DNA of 9,601 bases from Alphaproteobacteria bacterium. GTDB taxonomy: Bacteria > Pseudomonadota > Alphaproteobacteria > Micropepsales > Micropepsaceae. The stretch spans positions 1 through 9,601 of the forward strand of contig JAGWRJ010000292.1 of assembly GCA_028869725.1 (NCBI GenBank), given 5' to 3'. Both the position numbers and the translations under genes were made by a program. This document shows, in pieces, positions 6,924 to 9,601 of this stretch; position 1 is the first letter of the stretch, and each line of letters starts with the position of its first letter. A model generated the notes under the pieces. The model saw only the letters and a program-made list of their open reading frames with translations. It did no database searches and had not been told where the DNA came from.

Positions 6924-9601
6924 CTAGTTTGCGTAAGCCTCTTCGAGAGCCCTTGCCGGATAGAGCGCCAACAGGTTTGGAACCGGCTGCAGACGCGTCG
7001 GCAGCGGGGCAATGCCCTTGGCTGCAAGGGTACGATTGAACCCTGGTACTTCTTTGGTCACGAGGTCCTGGAAGTCAGACGCACCCTTTGCAAGATGAGC
7101 TTCGATGATGGAGAGCAGCTTGGGCTCGATATCAGTTGGGCCAAAATCGACACCTCCGGCGACGTCACCGGCACCGGTTCCGATCTCCGCATTCAGCCAT
7201 AGCAGGTTGTAATAGACCTTGTACGCCGACTGATAATACTTGTCGTCACTTGGTGCCAGATAGCGCGAGAACAGCTTGTATTCGACGTTCTGGATCTTCT
7301 TGTCCATGTTCTGTAGCTGGCTCTCCATGCTCGCATTGCCGGCGTATTTGTGCTCGAGCGCCTGCAACGGCACCCGCATTTGTTCCGTCAGATTGACCAT
7401 GTCGGCCACGCGGTGAACGTCATGAGCAATGCGCAGTTGCAATGCCAGGGTAGCCTCCATTCCTGCCTGGTTGGTCTCGCTGTTGGGATCACGCAGGATC
7501 TGTAGCGGCGCCGACAGTGTTTTGCCGTCTGCGGTCAGTCGTACCGTGTAGCTGCCGGGTACTGCGAGAGGCCCAGCGATGATATCCGGCATACCCCAAT
7601 GCGTTACCGGGCGTGCACGGCGACCTTTGAAGCGTGTTTCATTCCAGATGTTGGGATCTTCGGGTGGCACCGTCTGTAAGACAACCGGTGTCAGGTGATC
7701 GTATCGCATATCCCACTTGATGCGGTTCAGGCCGGAATGTGCAATCCGGTACATCGTACGGATAACGTTGCCCTTGGCATCCAGAATCTGAAGCTCTACC
7801 TCCTGTTTCGGTGCAGATTTAAGATTGAAATCTATGTAGGCAGTCGGACGACGCAGCAGCCGGTAAGCTGGTGTCGGAGTGAACAGCCTGACGTCACTGT
7901 CAGTACGTGCCTTTGCCATTTGCTCGAGGGCAGAAATGTCCGGGAGGACATAAATGCCGCGTCCCCAAGTGGAGACGACGAGATCATGGAAGCGCTTTTG
8001 TACGACTGTCCAGGTTACAGGAGACGGAGGCAATCCCTGGTCAAGATGCGTCCAGTGTGCGCCGCCATCTAGTGAGTAATAAAGCCCTTCACCAGTACCG
8101 GCGAACAGAAGTCCGGCACAATTGGGGTCCTCCGAGACATTATGCACGTAGTCGAGAGTACCCGTCTGCGGCAGGCCCTGGGAAATTTCGGTCCAGTGCT
8201 TGCCGAAGTCCGTCGTCTTATAAATGTAGGGTTTACGATCGCCTTCCAGATGATAGTCGACTGAGACGTACGCGGTGCCTGGATGGAAGAACGACGGCTG
8301 GATACTCGTAATCGTGCCTTCCGGCTTCATGCCAATGTTCTCAGAGACATCGGTCCAATGGCCACCGCGATCCTTTGTGTACCAGACCTTGCCGTCATTA
8401 GTGCCAACCCAGATCAGGCCTTTCTGCACAGAGGACGGAGCAATGGCGAAGATCACCTCGCCATAGAACTGGCCCAGATTGTCGCCAATCAGTCCACCAG
8501 AGGACACAATGTACTTGGGATTGCGCGTTGAAAGATCCGGGCTGATCCGGCTCCAGCTCTGGCCACCATCCTTGGTTTCGAACAGGACCTGGCAGCCATA
8601 ATAGACGATGTTGTGGTTGAACGGATCAATCGCCAGCGGTGCCGTCCAATGACAACGATATTTTGTCTGGTTGGGAGCTGAATCAAGCGTGTGGAACCAA
8701 GGGCTGACGGACCGCGCTTCATGGGTTTTGGCGTCCCAGCGCGTCACCTCGTCTCCGTAGCAGGTAGCCCAGACGATATTGGGGTTGGTGACGTCTGGCA
8801 GGGTAAAACCGCTTTCACAGCCACCCATACCGTAGTCCCAGCCCTGCTGGGATCCAATACCCCAAGCAGTGCCGCCGATCGGGTCTACTGGACCACGCAT
8901 CGTCGAGTCGTCCTGCATATTGGTGTAGATGTAATACGGAATCTGATCGTCCACGGCGACGTGATACATCTCACCGATCGGCAGCGAGACCGTATGCCAG
9001 CCTTTGCCCTCCGTCGTCGTGATGGCAAACCCGCCGTCGTTGGTTTCGGCCATGTGTGCGGCGTTTTTGGGATCGATCCAGATATCGTGATTGTCGCCGC
9101 CGACATGCATCTCATGCCAGGTTTTCCCACCGTCTTTTGACACAAGGAAGCTGCTGCTTGCGACATATACCTTGTTGTCATTTCGGGGCGAGATCGCAAG
9201 ACGGATGTAATAGCCTGCGCGGCCGATCAGCATGCGATTCCAGCTGACGCGATGCCAATCGACGCCGCCATCGTCGGAGCGCCACATGGAGCCCTGGCCT
9301 GGGGCTTCGATGAGCGCATACATGCGTTTGGAGTTGGACGGGGCAATGCCAACGTCGATTTTGCCGACGGGGGACGCGGGCAGGCCGTGGCCGACAATGC
9401 GCTTCCAGGTCTTGCCACCGTTATGCGTGATAAATACGCCGCTGCCTGGTCCGCCGCTCAGTTCTGCCCAAGTATGCATTACGACCTGCCACGTGCCCGC
9501 CACAAGCGTATTCGGGTCGTGAGCGTCCATCGACAGGCCTGAGCAGCCTGTCTGCGGATTGACGAACAGCGACCGTTTCCAGGTCTTGCCGCCATCATGC
9601 G
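6924..9601 (-). CDS. BNR/sortilin (Vps10)-like repeat protein, N-terminus beyond the right edge
   Basis: This is a large beta-propeller protein of the family often annotated as glycosyl hydrolase, Vps10/sortilin-like or WD40/YVTN/BNR-repeat protein; such proteins are usually exported. The frame stays open to base 9601 and reads HDGGKTWKRSLFVNPQTGCS before the ATG at 9530. That ATG is therefore internal: 891 residues are visible and the true start and any signal peptide lie outside. Counting from the first whole codon, Asp-box motifs (S/T-x-D-x-G-x-x-W type) occur at about 1-7, 58-65, 108-115, 154-161, 342-349, 408-415, 462-469 and 509-516. A Gly-rich GWDYGMGGCESG segment lies between the fourth and fifth. 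After about residue 570 come beta-sandwich-like segments with LNRIKWDMRY and AGPLAVPGSYTVRLTADGKT, then a helical tail of about 170 residues. I see no recognisable hydrolase catalytic motif, so enzymatic activity should not be assumed. It ends at a TAG before a strong terminator. Confidence 0.9.
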   Translation of the reverse strand, partial: HDGGKTWKRSLFVNPQTGCSGLSMDAHDPNTLVAGTWQVVMHTWAELSGGPGSGVFITHNGGKTWKRIVGHGLPASPVGKIDVGIAPSNSKRMYALIEAPGQGSMWRSDDGGVDWHRVSWNRMLIGRAGYYIRLAISPRNDNKVYVASSSFLVSKDGGKTWHEMHVGGDNHDIWIDPKNAAHMAETNDGGFAITTTEGKGWHTVSLPIGEMYHVAVDDQIPYYIYTNMQDDSTMRGPVDPIGGTAWGIGSQQGWDYGMGGCESGFTLPDVTNPNIVWATCYGDEVTRWDAKTHEARSVSPWFHTLDSAPNQTKYRCHWTAPLAIDPFNHNIVYYGCQVLFETKDGGQSWSRISPDLSTRNPKYIVSSGGLIGDNLGQFYGEVIFAIAPSSVQKGLIWVGTNDGKVWYTKDRGGHWTDVSENIGMKPEGTITSIQPSFFHPGTAYVSVDYHLEGDRKPYIYKTTDFGKHWTEISQGLPQTGTLDYVHNVSEDPNCAGLLFAGTGEGLYYSLDGGAHWTHLDQGLPPSPVTWTVVQKRFHDLVVSTWGRGIYVLPDISALEQMAKARTDSDVRLFTPTPAYRLLRRPTAYIDFNLKSAPKQEVELQILDAKGNVIRTMYRIAHSGLNRIKWDMRYDHLTPVVLQTVPPEDPNIWNETRFKGRRARPVTHWGMPDIIAGPLAVPGSYTVRLTADGKTLSAPLQILRDPNSETNQAGMEATLALQLRIAHDVHRVADMVNLTEQMRVPLQALEHKYAGNASMESQLQNMDKKIQNVEYKLFSRYLAPSDDKYYQSAYKVYYNLLWLNAEIGTGAGDVAGGVDFGPTDIEPKLLSIIEAHLAKGASDFQDLVTKEVPGFNRTLAAKGIAPLPTRLQPVPNLLALYPARALEEAYAN

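Noticed and set aside
1..9601. CRISPR array, defence system, phage or insertion sequence
   Set aside because: I saw no regularly spaced direct repeats, no transposase or integrase motifs, no terminal inverted repeats and no nuclease or toxin-like genes on either strand.

Overview
The window reads as an ordinary but compact stretch of a Gram-negative bacterial chromosome. All seven genes lie on the minus strand. Clear GGAGG/GGGAG ribosome binding sites, Sec signal peptides, a YcbB-type L,D-transpeptidase with a peptidoglycan-binding domain and a membrane DUF2914 protein all point to a GC-rich proteobacterium. A gammaproteobacterium of the Xanthomonadales type is my guess; Acidobacteriota is an alternative because large BNR/Vps10-like secreted proteins are common there. 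This assignment is an inference from gene families, not from a marker gene.

In the direction of transcription (right to left) the order is as follows. (1) A large secreted-type BNR/sortilin-like repeat protein enters from the right edge without its start, ends at 6924 and is followed by a textbook intrinsic terminator (6863-6902). (2) A signal-peptide-bearing L,D-transpeptidase of the YcbB family (5196-6734) has its catalytic SHGCIRV motif intact. (3) A complete FtsH-type AAA+ zinc metalloprotease (3170-5017) has a strong ribosome binding site. (4) A 200-residue secreted protein rich in Pro/Arg/Gly and then in Trp/Tyr (2408-3010) starts at GTG. (5) An ornithine cyclodeaminase/mu-crystallin family oxidoreductase occupies 1364-2353. 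(6) A polytopic membrane protein with a C-terminal DUF2914 domain occupies 168-1274. (7) The first 37 codons of a further secreted protein (1-111) run off the left edge.

No gap exceeds 300 bases. The longest are 189 nt (6735-6923, holding the terminator and possibly the transpeptidase promoter), 178 nt (5018-5195) and 159 nt (3011-3169). The terminator separates the BNR gene from the six genes downstream of it. These run in one direction with gaps of 54-178 nt and could be one or several transcripts. Four of the six are envelope proteins (periplasmic transpeptidase, membrane protease, secreted aromatic protein, membrane DUF2914 protein) and the left-edge fragment is exported, so the cluster has an envelope-maintenance flavour. 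The oxidoreductase is the odd one out.

I found no CRISPR array, tRNA, rRNA, insertion sequence, phage gene or defence system. I do not see a convincing undescribed system. The items most worth a second look are the FtsH copy outside its usual neighbourhood, the aromatic secreted protein with its paired-cysteine C-terminal signature, and the genes cut by the two window edges.
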